Assembly: GCF_006265095.1 (NCBI RefSeq)
Contig: NZ_VCNK01000013.1
Span: 1 to 64,000 of the forward strand
Direction of reading: 5' to 3'
Length of the DNA: 64,000 nucleotides
Source of the DNA: Phaeobacter sp. B1627
Lineage (GTDB): Bacteria; Pseudomonadota; Alphaproteobacteria; Rhodobacterales; Rhodobacteraceae
Below, piece after piece: positions 46,202-54,780 of this stretch (its first letter is position 1; each line of letters starts with the position of its first letter). A model generated the notes under the pieces. The model searched no databases. It was not told where the DNA came from and was given only the letters and a program-made list of their open reading frames with translations. Both the position numbers and the translations under genes were made by a program.

Positions 46202-47262
46202 TATACCGATACCTTTCTGATCCACTGGTCCACTGCGACGGCGGCAATGATCAAGACGCCGATAAGAAGATAGGTCCACTGCGCGTCGGCCCCAAGAAGC
46301 CGTAGCCCCAGCGTGAAGACACCGACAATCAGCGCCCCGAAGAAGGTCCCGAGCACCGAGCCGCGCCCCCCAAAGAGGGATATGCCACCGATCACCACGG
46401 CGGTGATGGACTCGATATTGGCCAGCTGCCCCGAGGTCGGCGACACCGAGCCGATCCGCCCGATCAGGGCCCAGCCCGCAAAGGCGCAGATCAGGCCGGA
46501 GAGCATATAGACCGAGATCAGCACCTTGTCCGTGTCGACACCGGAGAGTTCGGCTGCTTCCTTGTCATCGCCGACCGCGTAGACATGCCGCCCCCAGGCC
46601 GTGTGCCGCAGGATATACGCAAGCAACAGCACCAGCAGCACCATGAACAGGACGCCATAGGTGAAGACCGCGCCGCCGACTTTGAACTTCTCGCCAAAGA
46701 ACTGCAGGAAGGGCGCGTTGGCAGAGATATCCTGGCTCCGGATGGTTTCATTGGCGGAATAGAGGAAGTTTCCGGCCAGAACGATCTGCCACATGCCCAG
46801 CGTCACGATGAAGGGCGGCAGTTTCATACGTGCGACCAGCCAGCCGTTGATGAAACCACAGGCGGTCCCGCAGAGCAGTCCACAGGCAACGCCCACGGCG
46901 GGCGGCAGGCCATAGCGAAAGGTGAACTGCCCCATCACCACCGAGCTCAGCACCATGATCGCACCGACAGAGAGGTCGATCCCCGCCGTCAGGATCACCA
47001 GCGATTGCGCGCAGGCCACGATGCCGACGATCCCCACCTGCTGCAGGATGAGCGTCAGCGCGAAGGGTGAGAAGAATTTGGACCCGAGCAACAGCCCAAA
47101 GATCACAATGGACAGCATCAGCACGATCAGCGGCACCAGCGATGGCGTCACATGCAAGGCGTGCTGGAATTTCTGGATGAAACTTTGATGGCCGTGATCG
47201 AATTCGGCCACCGTTTCCGGACTTCCGGCAGCCGCGGCCTCGTAGCTCTGCGGGGTTGACAT
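46201..47262 (-). CDS. frcC: Sugar ABC transporter permease, FrcC type
   Basis: This 353-aa RbsC-family permease has about nine helices. It has the conserved blocks AGIDLSVGAIMVLSSVV, NGWLVARMKLPPFIVTLGM and GGISLFGGRGSVLGTFFGA. The about 50-residue soluble N-terminal extension is typical of FrcC. It is preceded by an intrinsic terminator after frcB. Confidence 0.93.
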   Translation of the reverse strand: MSTPQSYEAAAAGSPETVAEFDHGHQSFIQKFQHALHVTPSLVPLIVLMLSIVIFGLLLGSKFFSPFALTLILQQVGIVGIVACAQSLVILTAGIDLSVGAIMVLSSVVMGQFTFRYGLPPAVGVACGLLCGTACGFINGWLVARMKLPPFIVTLGMWQIVLAGNFLYSANETIRSQDISANAPFLQFFGEKFKVGGAVFTYGVLFMVLLVLLLAYILRHTAWGRHVYAVGDDKEAAELSGVDTDKVLISVYMLSGLICAFAGWALIGRIGSVSPTSGQLANIESITAVVIGGISLFGGRGSVLGTFFGALIVGVFTLGLRLLGADAQWTYLLIGVLIIAAVAVDQWIRKVSV

Positions 47263-47322
47263 GACACTCCTCCAAATCGCCCGCGGTTTCGGGGCTGGTC
47301 TCTATTGTTTTTATGCAATGCG

Positions 47323-47356
47323 TTAAGAAAAAGGGCGGCCCTTTTTGGTGCCGCCC
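47323..47356 (-). terminator. Intrinsic terminator between frcB and frcC
   Basis: On the minus strand GGGCGGC and GCCGCCC (47333-47356) form a 7-bp stem followed by TTTTTCTT. It lies inside the operon, so partial termination would give more binding protein than membrane parts. Confidence 0.75.
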
Positions 47357-47396
47357 CTCCTCACTGCTCTTGTTCAGACGGGTCTGAGGGCGGGGC

Positions 47397-48404
47397 TCAG
47401 CCCCAGCAGAGGTTGGTGCCCTCTGTGGTATCGATGCTGTCGACGCCCTCGACCGGTTTGTCGGTGACCAGCGCCACGCCGGTGTCAAAGAAATCCTTGC
47501 CCGGTGTTGGTTCCGGCTTCACGCCCTCTTCGGCCCATTTCTGGATCGCTTCGACGCCCAAGGCGGCCATCATCATCGGATATTGCTGCGAGGTGGCACC
47601 GATCACCCCTTCCTTGACGTTTTGCACGCCGGGGCAGCCGCCATCGACAGAGACGATCAGCACGTCGTTTTCGCGACCGATGGATTTCAGCGCCTCATAG
47701 GCACCGGCGGCAGCGGGTTCGTTGATGGTGTAGACCACATTGATCATCGGATCCTGCGCCAACAGGTTTTCCATTGCCTTGCGGCCGCCCTCTTCGTTGC
47801 CGGCGGTCACATCGTTGCCGATGATCCGCGCGTCATCTTCGTCGCCCCATTTGTTGGGGTCATTCAGATCAATGCCAAAGCCCTTGAGGAAGCCCTGATC
47901 GCGCAGCACACCCACGGTGGGTTGGCTGACGGCCAGATCGAGCATGGCGATCTTTGCGGTTGCAGCCTGCTCGCCCAGCGCCGCTGCGGCCCATTGGCCG
48001 ATCAATTCACCGGCGAGGAAATTGTCGGTGGCAAAGGTTGCATCCGCCGCGTCAATCGGGCTGAGCGGGGTGTCGAGCGCGATCACAACCAGCCCGGCAT
48101 CGCGGGCCTGCTGCACGGCCGGAACGATGGAGGACGTGTCAGAGGCCGTCAGCAGGATGCCCTTGGCACCATCCGCGATGCAGGTTTCGATAGCCGCGAC
48201 CTGCGTTTCGTGGTCGCCGTCGATTTTACCCGCAAAGGTCTTGAGCTCCATTCCCAGCTCTTCAGCTTTGGCGGTTGCGCCTTCCTTCATCTTCACAAAG
48301 AACGGATTGGTGTCGGTCTTGGTGATCAGACAGGCGGTGGTGGCCTGCGCTGCACCGGTCATCAGGGTCACACCTGCAATGGTGCTCAGCAGAAATTTCA
48401 TCAT
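47397..48404 (-). CDS. frcB: Sugar ABC transporter substrate-binding protein, FrcB type
   Basis: This 335-aa periplasmic protein of the ribose-binding (peripla_BP_4) family has signal peptide [15 protein letters not shown] and [20 protein letters not shown]. The middle part is typical of FrcB. It is the first gene of the leftward operon, divergent from the ROK regulator. The sugar is inferred to be fructose-like from the operon match. Confidence 0.92.
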   Translation of the reverse strand: MMKFLLSTIAGVTLMTGAAQATTACLITKTDTNPFFVKMKEGATAKAEELGMELKTFAGKIDGDHETQVAAIETCIADGAKGILLTASDTSSIVPAVQQARDAGLVVIALDTPLSPIDAADATFATDNFLAGELIGQWAAAALGEQAATAKIAMLDLAVSQPTVGVLRDQGFLKGFGIDLNDPNKWGDEDDARIIGNDVTAGNEEGGRKAMENLLAQDPMINVVYTINEPAAAGAYEALKSIGRENDVLIVSVDGGCPGVQNVKEGVIGATSQQYPMMMAALGVEAIQKWAEEGVKPEPTPGKDFFDTGVALVTDKPVEGVDSIDTTEGTNLCWG

Positions 48405-48511
48405 GGTCTCCTCCCAAAGAACACTGAAGTCATGTTGCGTCGCCCGCTGGTGTTCTCATCCAGCCTCGACGTCGCCTGCCCTCATTAAGGCGCGATTCCA
48501 TGAAAACTGTC

Positions 48512-48536
48512 AATAAGTAATTAAACTTGATTTATT
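48512..48536. promoter_or_regulatory. AT-rich partial palindrome, candidate ROK-regulator site
   Basis: An AT-rich stretch beginning AATAAGTAATT and ending GATTTATT stands out in GC-rich DNA between divergent frcB and the regulator gene. The ends (AATAA/TTATT) are complementary and the middle is imperfect. It is the best candidate operator for the frcR-like protein. Confidence 0.5.
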
Positions 48537-48592
48537 AACGCGAGAGTTGCACCCTCTTGCCTTATCAGGAGGAGAAGGGCAAAGAACCGGCC

Positions 48593-49789
48593 ATGCCAAA
48601 ACTACGCCCCTATAGCAGCGGCGCGAACCAGAGCGAGGTCCGCGCACATAATGAACGGCTGATGCTGTCGGTCCTGCATCAGGACGGCGCCATGCCGGGC
48701 AGTGAAATGGCCCGTCGGACAGGCCTGTCGCCGCAGACCGTTTCGGTCATCCTGCGCAAGTTGGAGCATGACGGGCTGATTCTGCGGGGCGCGAGCCAGA
48801 AAGGGCGCGTTGGCAAACCCTCCGTGCCGATGGATATCAACCCGGAGGGGCTGTTCTCCTACGGGATAAAGATCGGACGCCGCAGTACCGATCTGCTGCT
48901 CACGGATTTCCGCGGCACTGTTCATGCCCAACGGCGCCTGCGCTATCCCTATCCGCAACCGCAAGAGGTTTTTGGCTTTATCGAGCGGAGCCTGAGTGAA
49001 ATCCAGGCTGGGCTGTCTCCCGTCCACCGGCTGCGCGTCTGTGGCATCGGCGTCGCCACACCCTTCAATCTGTGGCGCTGGCATGAAGAGGTCGGAGCCC
49101 CGAAGGCCAGCCTGGAGGCCTGGAAAGAGCTGGATCTGGTGCAAGAGATTGGCAAGTTCAGCGATCTGCATGTCTTTGTGATCAACGATGCCACGGCAGC
49201 CTGCCGCGCCGAGCATATGTTCGGTGGCAGCAGCATCTGGCGCGATTGCGTCTATTTCTTCATTGCCTCGTTTCTCGGCGGCGGGGTCGTGCTCAACAAT
49301 TCCGTTTACGAAGGCAGCCAGGGCAATGCGGGCGCTCTTGGTCCCCTGCCCTCACGCGGGACTGACGGGCGCGAGGCGCGGCTGCTGGATACCGCGTCAA
49401 TCCGGGTCCTGGAACGGCGCCTGATCCAGGCCGATATCGATCCGACCGTGCTGTGGCAACAGCCACAGGACTGGAGCCGCATTCAGGACTACGCCGACCG
49501 CTGGCTGGAGGATACCGCCCAGGCGCTTGCCCGTGCAGCTCTGGCAACCTGCGCGGTGATCGACTTCGAGGCAGTGGTGATCGACGGCGCCATGCCTGCC
49601 GATTTAAGGACCCGGCTCGTCGACCGTGTCCGTGAGGAATTGCCCCTGCTGGATACGCGAGGGCTGATTCTCCCGGTCGTGCAGGAGGGCCGTATCGGGG
49701 CCAATGCCTCGGCGCTTGGGGCCGCAGCCAAGCCATTGATTGCGCAGTTCTTGCTGGATTCTCACTCTGGGTTTTCCCACCCCTACTGA
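48593..49789 (+). CDS. frcR: ROK-family transcriptional regulator, FrcR type
   Basis: This 398-aa protein has an N-terminal winged HTH (MARRTGLSPQTVSVILRKLEHDGLI, about 36-60) and a C-terminal ROK sugar-kinase-like domain (VINDATAACRAEHMFG, FLGGGVVLNNSVYEG). It is divergent from frcB. ATG 48593 is chosen; TTG 48557 is possible. It should sense the imported sugar or its phosphate. Confidence 0.9.
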   Translation: MPKLRPYSSGANQSEVRAHNERLMLSVLHQDGAMPGSEMARRTGLSPQTVSVILRKLEHDGLILRGASQKGRVGKPSVPMDINPEGLFSYGIKIGRRSTDLLLTDFRGTVHAQRRLRYPYPQPQEVFGFIERSLSEIQAGLSPVHRLRVCGIGVATPFNLWRWHEEVGAPKASLEAWKELDLVQEIGKFSDLHVFVINDATAACRAEHMFGGSSIWRDCVYFFIASFLGGGVVLNNSVYEGSQGNAGALGPLPSRGTDGREARLLDTASIRVLERRLIQADIDPTVLWQQPQDWSRIQDYADRWLEDTAQALARAALATCAVIDFEAVVIDGAMPADLRTRLVDRVREELPLLDTRGLILPVVQEGRIGANASALGAAAKPLIAQFLLDSHSGFSHPY

Positions 49790-49979
49790 CCCGACCGGCC
49801 CATCATCGCGGCCGACCTGCGTTCGTCGCATGCCTGTCGCCGTGGCCTGCCTGCTTTCGTGGCGTGCCTGACCGAGCTTGACCAATCTCCCCTGGAAAGC
49901 TACACACCAATCCTAAATTGGTTTTAAATACGGCACCCATTTTCGCCTGCAACAGGCCAACAAACCGGAACAGAACGAC

Positions 49980-50816
49980 ATGCTGGAACTTGGAACATTG
50001 TTGCCCCTACTTGCGGTTGCCGCTGCTGCAGGGGTCATCGGAGGCATTCTTGCGGGGCTGTTGGGCGTTGGAGGTGGTATCGTCATCGTGCCCGCATTGT
50101 ACTTCGCCTTGTCGCTGACCGGCATGGATCCGGCACTGACGATGCAGGTCGCGGTGGGGACCTCTCTTGCGACGATCGTCTTCACCTCGATGTCCTCCGG
50201 CTATGGCCACTACAAGAAGGGTGCGATCGACACCGGGTTGCTGCGGCTTTGGGCGCCATCGATCCTGATCGGCGTGGTCATCGGCGGCATTCTGGGCGGG
50301 CTGGTCTCCGGCAATGTCCTGCTGGTGGTGTTCGCCACTGTTGCGATGGCGGTGGCGCTGGACATGATCCTGCGCAAACCCAATGACGCCCCCGAGCCCA
50401 GGTCGTTCTCGAAACCGGTCTGGGCGGGCCTTGGTGTTTTTGCCGGTGGCGTGTCCGCCATGATGGGGATCGGCGGCGGCACCGTCTGCGTCCCGACGCT
50501 GAGCTTTCTCGGCTATGACATCCGCAAGGCCGTGGGCACATCCGCAGCCATCGGTTTCATCATCGGCCTGCCCGGCGCCGTGATCTATATGGTGACCGGT
50601 TTCGGCGCCGAAGGCCTGCCGCCGCTCTCCTTCGGCTATGTCAATCTGCTGCTTGCGGTGGTGATCATCCCGCTGTCGACAACCTTTGCCCGCGTCGGCG
50701 TGAAGGTGGCGCATGCCATCCCGCGCCGCATGCTGAAGCTGTGTTTCGGCTTTTTCCTGATGCTCACCTCGCTGCGGATGTTCGCCGATCTGGCCCAGCA
50801 GGCAGGCTGGCTGTGA
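49980..50816 (+). CDS. TauE/SafE-family sulfite/anion exporter
   Basis: This 278-aa inner-membrane protein has eight or so helices and the repeated family motifs GGILAGLLGVGGGIVIVPAL and MMGIGGGTVCVPTLSF. Family members export sulfite, sulfoacetate or related anions. It overlaps a GntR/FCD regulator gene by one base (TGATG). A link to sulfite release by the monooxygenase locus 4-9 kb away is possible but unproven. Confidence 0.92.
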   Translation: MLELGTLLPLLAVAAAAGVIGGILAGLLGVGGGIVIVPALYFALSLTGMDPALTMQVAVGTSLATIVFTSMSSGYGHYKKGAIDTGLLRLWAPSILIGVVIGGILGGLVSGNVLLVVFATVAMAVALDMILRKPNDAPEPRSFSKPVWAGLGVFAGGVSAMMGIGGGTVCVPTLSFLGYDIRKAVGTSAAIGFIIGLPGAVIYMVTGFGAEGLPPLSFGYVNLLLAVVIIPLSTTFARVGVKVAHAIPRRMLKLCFGFFLMLTSLRMFADLAQQAGWL

Positions 50817-51484
50817 TGCGCCCGACGCCCACAACGGAGGAATTGCGCGCGGCGATCCTGAGCGGCAGCCTGGCCGTGGACGACAGGCTGCTGCCCGAGC
50901 GCACATTGGCGGATCGGTTGGAGATCTCGCGGAGCCGACTGCGTGCGGTATTGGACGATCTCGCCCGAGAGGGTCTGATCTTTCGCCGCCACGGTCAGGG
51001 GACTTTTCTGCAGCCGCCTCCGGCGCAGGCGTCGGAACGGTTTGGAGTGCTGGCCCGGCGCGTGTCACCGGGCGATCTGATGGAAGTCAGGCTCGAACTG
51101 GAACCGGCCCTCGCTGCCTATGCGGCCGAACGGGGCAGCGCCGAAGACAAGGCCCGCCTGCTGCGGCTGATGGAAAACACGCTGCGTGCGCCGGATCTGG
51201 CCGGGTATGAGCGCGCCGACGATATTTTTCACTATAAAATTGCCGAAATGTCCGGAAACGCCGTTTTCCTGACCCTGTTCGAGGAAATTCGCAGCCTGCG
51301 GCAAGCGGCCGAGTGGACCCGCGCCCGCCAAACGGCCATGGGGCCGGAGGAAATCGCCGAGAATTCGATCCAGCATGGCGCGATCGCCAATGCGATCTGT
51401 GCCGGCGCAGCCCCTTCCGCCAGACGCGCCATGCGCCTGCATCTGCAGCATGTCGAGGCCTCATTGCTGAAGTCCCTGCAGTAG
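50816..51484 (+). CDS. GntR-family regulator with FCD domain
   Basis: This 222-aa regulator has a winged HTH (ERTLADRLEISRSRLRAVLDDLAREGLI) and an FCD ligand domain with its metal-binding Asp/His set (DDIFHYKIAEMSGN, HGAIANAI, HLQHVE). It is coupled to the TauE-like gene and so probably controls it. FCD regulators often sense organic acids. ATG 50816 is fixed by the overlap. Confidence 0.92.
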   Translation: MRPTPTTEELRAAILSGSLAVDDRLLPERTLADRLEISRSRLRAVLDDLAREGLIFRRHGQGTFLQPPPAQASERFGVLARRVSPGDLMEVRLELEPALAAYAAERGSAEDKARLLRLMENTLRAPDLAGYERADDIFHYKIAEMSGNAVFLTLFEEIRSLRQAAEWTRARQTAMGPEEIAENSIQHGAIANAICAGAAPSARRAMRLHLQHVEASLLKSLQ

Positions 51485-51507
51485 CCTCGCAGGGTCGGCA
51501 CTGCCCG

Positions 51508-52836
51508 TCAGGGGCGATCCACCGGAAGCCCGCTGGGCACCTGCTCCGGCACCCCGTAGGGGGGATCCGAGACCGAGAGGGAGCCGGTCAGGCTTCTGAG
51601 AAATGCCACCAGCGCGTCAATCTCGGGCTCTGTGCGCGGCTGCAGGTCGATGTCGCGCCGTGCCGCCTGGCGCGCCATCTCGAAGCGGTCGGCCTGCACC
51701 ATGAAATCCACCGCCGTCAGCCATGGAACCTCCGGCAGGGTCAGATCGCTTCGCCGCCAGTTGCTACGTGCAGTCTCCGGGTCCAGGTGATGGCGGATCA
51801 TCGCCTCAAGGGTCGGATAGGCGCCATTGTGCCCATAGGGGGCGGTCAAGGCCACATTGCGCAGGCTGGGCGTGCGGAAGCGATAGGCATCGGCGAGATC
51901 GTCGCTTTCTCCCATGCGGCCGGTATCTCGCGCGATCAGATCAAAACGGCGGGTGCGGCCGGGCCCGAAGGCCGGGAGCCCGAGTGCCCGGAACCCCTGA
52001 TCGGTGAAGAACGGGCCAGAATGGCATGCGGAGCATCCCGCGTCACCGAAAAACAGGTCCCTGCCCTTCTGCGCCGCCGGTGAAAGCGCCGTTGCATCCC
52101 CCGCAAGATAAGCGTCGAAGGGGCTGTCCGTACTGCGAAATTCCAGACTGATAAAGGCCGCCAGCGCATTTGCGATCTCGACGATGGTGACTTCTTCGGG
52201 CGTGTCGATGTGGTCAAATGCGGAGACGAAACCTGCTCCGTAGGCCGGGATCGTCCGCACCCGCTTTGCCAGGATCGGCCAGCCCTTGTCGATGCGGTCG
52301 AACACGGCCCCTGCGACTTCGTTTTCCTCGGTGCCCCCCGCCATCTCGCGCTCCGAGCTGAGTGGGAACAAGGCCTGAGCGGCCAGAACGCTGTCGAGCC
52401 CCGGCGGCAGCCATTCCTCGGCCGGCGTGTTGAAGCCATTGCCATAGAGGTTATCCCGGCTGATCCGCCCGTCGTGCATCAGCACCCGGAAATGGTTGGC
52501 ACCGAGGTTCCACAGACCGGGCGCATTGCGCGGAACCCGCCGTTCGATCCGCCCCCGCCCCTGCCCGCCGGTCCGCTGCGGCCCGAGCCCCTCGCCGCCC
52601 TCGCCAATTCCGAGAGATAGCGCATCGGAAGAGCCGAATGCCGGGTGATGACAGGTCGCGCAGGCGATATTTCTGTTCCCCGAGAGGATTTTATCATAAA
52701 ACAGGAGCTGACCCAGGTCAGCCTGCGCCTTTGAGACGGGTCGGAAATCCTGAGCCCGCAGCGGCGACAGCGCATCTTCGGCCCATACCGGAGCCGAGAG
52801 CCATAGGCCGAGAACGAAGCTTCCGAGGAGCGACAC
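51508..52836 (-). CDS. Di-heme cytochrome c peroxidase/MauG-family protein
   Basis: This exported protein of about 442 aa has signal peptide LLGSFVLGLWLSAPVWAED and two haem-binding motifs (CATCH near residue 56 and CSACH near 280). It also has the typical LFYDKILSGNRNIAC, RNAPGLWNLG, LMHDGR and PSLRNVALTAPYGHNG. It resembles the MauG/MbnH side of the family more than classic peroxidase. The start is probably GTG 52836; the frame upstream overlaps the divergent gene and is rejected. Confidence 0.87.
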   Translation of the reverse strand: MSLLGSFVLGLWLSAPVWAEDALSPLRAQDFRPVSKAQADLGQLLFYDKILSGNRNIACATCHHPAFGSSDALSLGIGEGGEGLGPQRTGGQGRGRIERRVPRNAPGLWNLGANHFRVLMHDGRISRDNLYGNGFNTPAEEWLPPGLDSVLAAQALFPLSSEREMAGGTEENEVAGAVFDRIDKGWPILAKRVRTIPAYGAGFVSAFDHIDTPEEVTIVEIANALAAFISLEFRSTDSPFDAYLAGDATALSPAAQKGRDLFFGDAGCSACHSGPFFTDQGFRALGLPAFGPGRTRRFDLIARDTGRMGESDDLADAYRFRTPSLRNVALTAPYGHNGAYPTLEAMIRHHLDPETARSNWRRSDLTLPEVPWLTAVDFMVQADRFEMARQAARRDIDLQPRTEPEIDALVAFLRSLTGSLSVSDPPYGVPEQVPSGLPVDRP

Positions 52837-52839
52837 GAT

Positions 52840-53313
52840 ATGATGCGGATCTTTTTGCTGATTTTGGCTCTCATTCCCCTGTCTGCTCAAGCCGACATTG
52901 AGGACGCGCGCGATCTGATGGAAACCGGAGCCTATGAGGCGGCCTATGAGGCGTTTCTGCCTGCGGCGCGATCGGGGAATGCCGATGCGGAGGAACTGAT
53001 CGGCGTGATGTTCGCGCTTGGTCTTGGGGTCACTCAGGACGACGAACGTGCCTTTGAGTGGTATCTGCGCTCCGCCATGAAAGGGCATCCCGGCGCGCAG
53101 TCGGGGGTCGGCTGGTATTATGAGATCGGACGCGGCCTGCCTGCCCCGGATCTGACGCGGGCCTATATGTGGTACACGCTGTCCGCCATCGGCGGGGACC
53201 CTGACGCCGCGATCAGCCTTGAAGAGGTGGTCAAGAAGATGACGCCTGATCAGATCGAAAAAGCGCATATACTGGTCGATGACTACAAGGGTTGGATGTA
53301 TCCGTTTCATTGA
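52840..53313 (+). CDS. Exported Sel1-repeat protein
   Basis: This 157-aa protein has signal peptide MMRIFLLILALIPLSAQA and two to three Sel1-like helical repeats (AEELIGVMFALGLGVTQDDERAFEWY, AQSGVGWYYEIGRGLPAPDLTRAYMWYTLSA). Sel1 repeats bind partner proteins. Its start is only 3 bp from the divergent start of the di-heme cytochrome, so the two may be co-regulated. GAGGAG precedes ATG by 9 nt. Confidence 0.87.
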   Translation: MMRIFLLILALIPLSAQADIEDARDLMETGAYEAAYEAFLPAARSGNADAEELIGVMFALGLGVTQDDERAFEWYLRSAMKGHPGAQSGVGWYYEIGRGLPAPDLTRAYMWYTLSAIGGDPDAAISLEEVVKKMTPDQIEKAHILVDDYKGWMYPFH

Positions 53314-53345
53314 TCCCCCTCAGCGATCCGGTATGAACGTTGTCC

Positions 53346-53463
53346 GGGGCGCTGCCCCCGGCCCATGCGGGCCTCCCCCGAGGTATTTGTAAAAAGATGA
53401 GGGTTGCCGCCTGCTTCCGGCTGGCGCGGAAGCGCCTGAACCTGTGCGCCGCAGGCGCTCCGC
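53346..53463 (+). repeat. Dispersed hairpin element, copy 3, plus second hairpin
   Basis: A short hairpin (GGGGC-GCT-GCCCC) is followed by CCCCCGAGGTATTTGTAAAAAGATGA, the same core as the copies at 28264 and 44622. A second inverted repeat follows (53426-53438 with 53452-53463, one bulged base). It fills most of the gap 53314-53664 between the Sel1 gene and dctP, in which I see no gene. Confidence 0.7.
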
Positions 53464-53591
53464 CGGGTCACCTCGGACTGGCAATGTGCCACGGGCATGG
53501 CCCGCACTTGTGTCGTCGCATCAGCCTGATCGAGTGGCTTAAATGAGGATGACCCGCATGGCCTCCAAATTTGGGCACCAGGCACGCCGTC

Positions 53592-53619
53592 TGCTGTGGC
53601 GATGTGTGCTGTGGCGATG
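53592..53619. repeat. 15-bp period tandem duplication
   Basis: TGCTGTGGCGATG occurs at 53592-53604 and again at 53607-53619 in the non-coding gap downstream of dctP. No function is evident. Confidence 0.6.
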
Positions 53620-53664
53620 GGGCCGACCGGTGGCCCGCCCCATCCTTGTGCGTGCGGTCTCAGA

Positions 53665-54723
53665 CTACTTCAGGTCCTTCATCCGAGCGGCGTTGATTTC
53701 AGTCTCCGCTGCGGCGACCGCCTCAGTCAGGGCGGTGAACGCCGCGTCCCCTTTGGTCACATTGGCTTTGAACCAGTCATAGACCGGTGAAGCGGCGTCT
53801 TTGAACGCGGCTTTTTGGTCGGGTGTTGGTACATAAAGGTCGCCGCCACCTTCTACGAACTCCTGATAGGCGGCAATGGACTTGCGCTTGGGCGAGGCAA
53901 AGGTCGCCTGCTGCAATGCGTAGAACCCGTCGACGACCACCTGCCGCATATCCTCCGGCATGGCCACGAAGGTTTCATTCGACATCCACCACAGCGCGCC
54001 CATGTAGGCGTGACCGTCCAGCGTCACATACTGCAGGCCGGCATCCGGGAACTTCATGCCCATAATGTCGGTAATGCCATTCTTGGAGCCTTCGACGACG
54101 CCCGTCTGGAAGGAGGTGAACAGCTCCGGCCACGGGATCGGAGTGGGCGATGCGCCCAGCGCCTTGACCAGTTCCTGGGGAAGGTCGGCAACCACCGTCC
54201 GGATCTTCAGCCCAGCCATATCGCCCGGCTCTGCCACACGGCGTTTGGTATTGGCAAAGTTCCGCCAGCCGCCAGTGTTGCCGATGGTCATCAGGCGAAT
54301 GGTGTCACCAGAATCCTCGAGCGCCATGTCGCGAATGGTGCGGGTGAAATCGCCGGACAGAACATGTTCCGCCACCCGGTCGTCCGCCATCAGATAGGGC
54401 AGATCAAGCACCTGCACGTAGGGAAACAGCCCCGAGGCGCCGCCAGAGGTGGAGATGTAGACATCGATCGAACCATCGGCCACACCCTGGAGGCATTCTG
54501 CGCCGTTCGAGCACAGTTGGGTGCCGATGAACAGTTCCACCTCGATGGCCCCGTTGGAGGCTGCCTCGACGTAGTTCTTGAACACAACGAGGCCATCATA
54601 ATCCTCGTCATTCTCGTTGGAGTTGGCTGTCGCGCGAATGGTGTAATCCGCAGCGGCTGCCGAGAGCGCGGTCGCGGACAAAAGGGCCGCAACGGCGGCG
54701 GTTTTCAGAGCGGTCTTGAGCAT
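53665..54723 (-). CDS. dctP: TRAP transporter substrate-binding protein DctP
   Basis: This 352-aa periplasmic protein of the DctP family has signal peptide AAVAALLSATALSAAAA. It has the conserved GLKIRTVVADLPQELVKALGASPTPIPWPELFTSFQTGVVEG, in which the Arg usually holds a carboxylate or other acid group. It is the last gene of the leftward catabolic row. The substrate may be an organic acid or, from context, a sulfonated sugar. Confidence 0.94.
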   Translation of the reverse strand: MLKTALKTAAVAALLSATALSAAAADYTIRATANSNENDEDYDGLVVFKNYVEAASNGAIEVELFIGTQLCSNGAECLQGVADGSIDVYISTSGGASGLFPYVQVLDLPYLMADDRVAEHVLSGDFTRTIRDMALEDSGDTIRLMTIGNTGGWRNFANTKRRVAEPGDMAGLKIRTVVADLPQELVKALGASPTPIPWPELFTSFQTGVVEGSKNGITDIMGMKFPDAGLQYVTLDGHAYMGALWWMSNETFVAMPEDMRQVVVDGFYALQQATFASPKRKSIAAYQEFVEGGGDLYVPTPDQKAAFKDAASPVYDWFKANVTKGDAAFTALTEAVAAAETEINAARMKDLK

Positions 54724-54780
54724 ATGGTTTCCTCCCTGGTGCTCTTGTTATTCGTCTTATTCGTCAGATTGTTGGTCGGA

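Noticed and set aside
46202-46279. N-terminal extension of the FrcA frame
   Set aside because: It lies inside the permease gene, and the TAATG junction with the ABC-type start MQPILKGRGLV is the natural start.
52837-53310. N-terminal extension of the di-heme cytochrome frame
   Set aside because: It overlaps the Sel1 gene entirely on the other strand and would bury the signal peptide seen at residue 1 of the shorter form.
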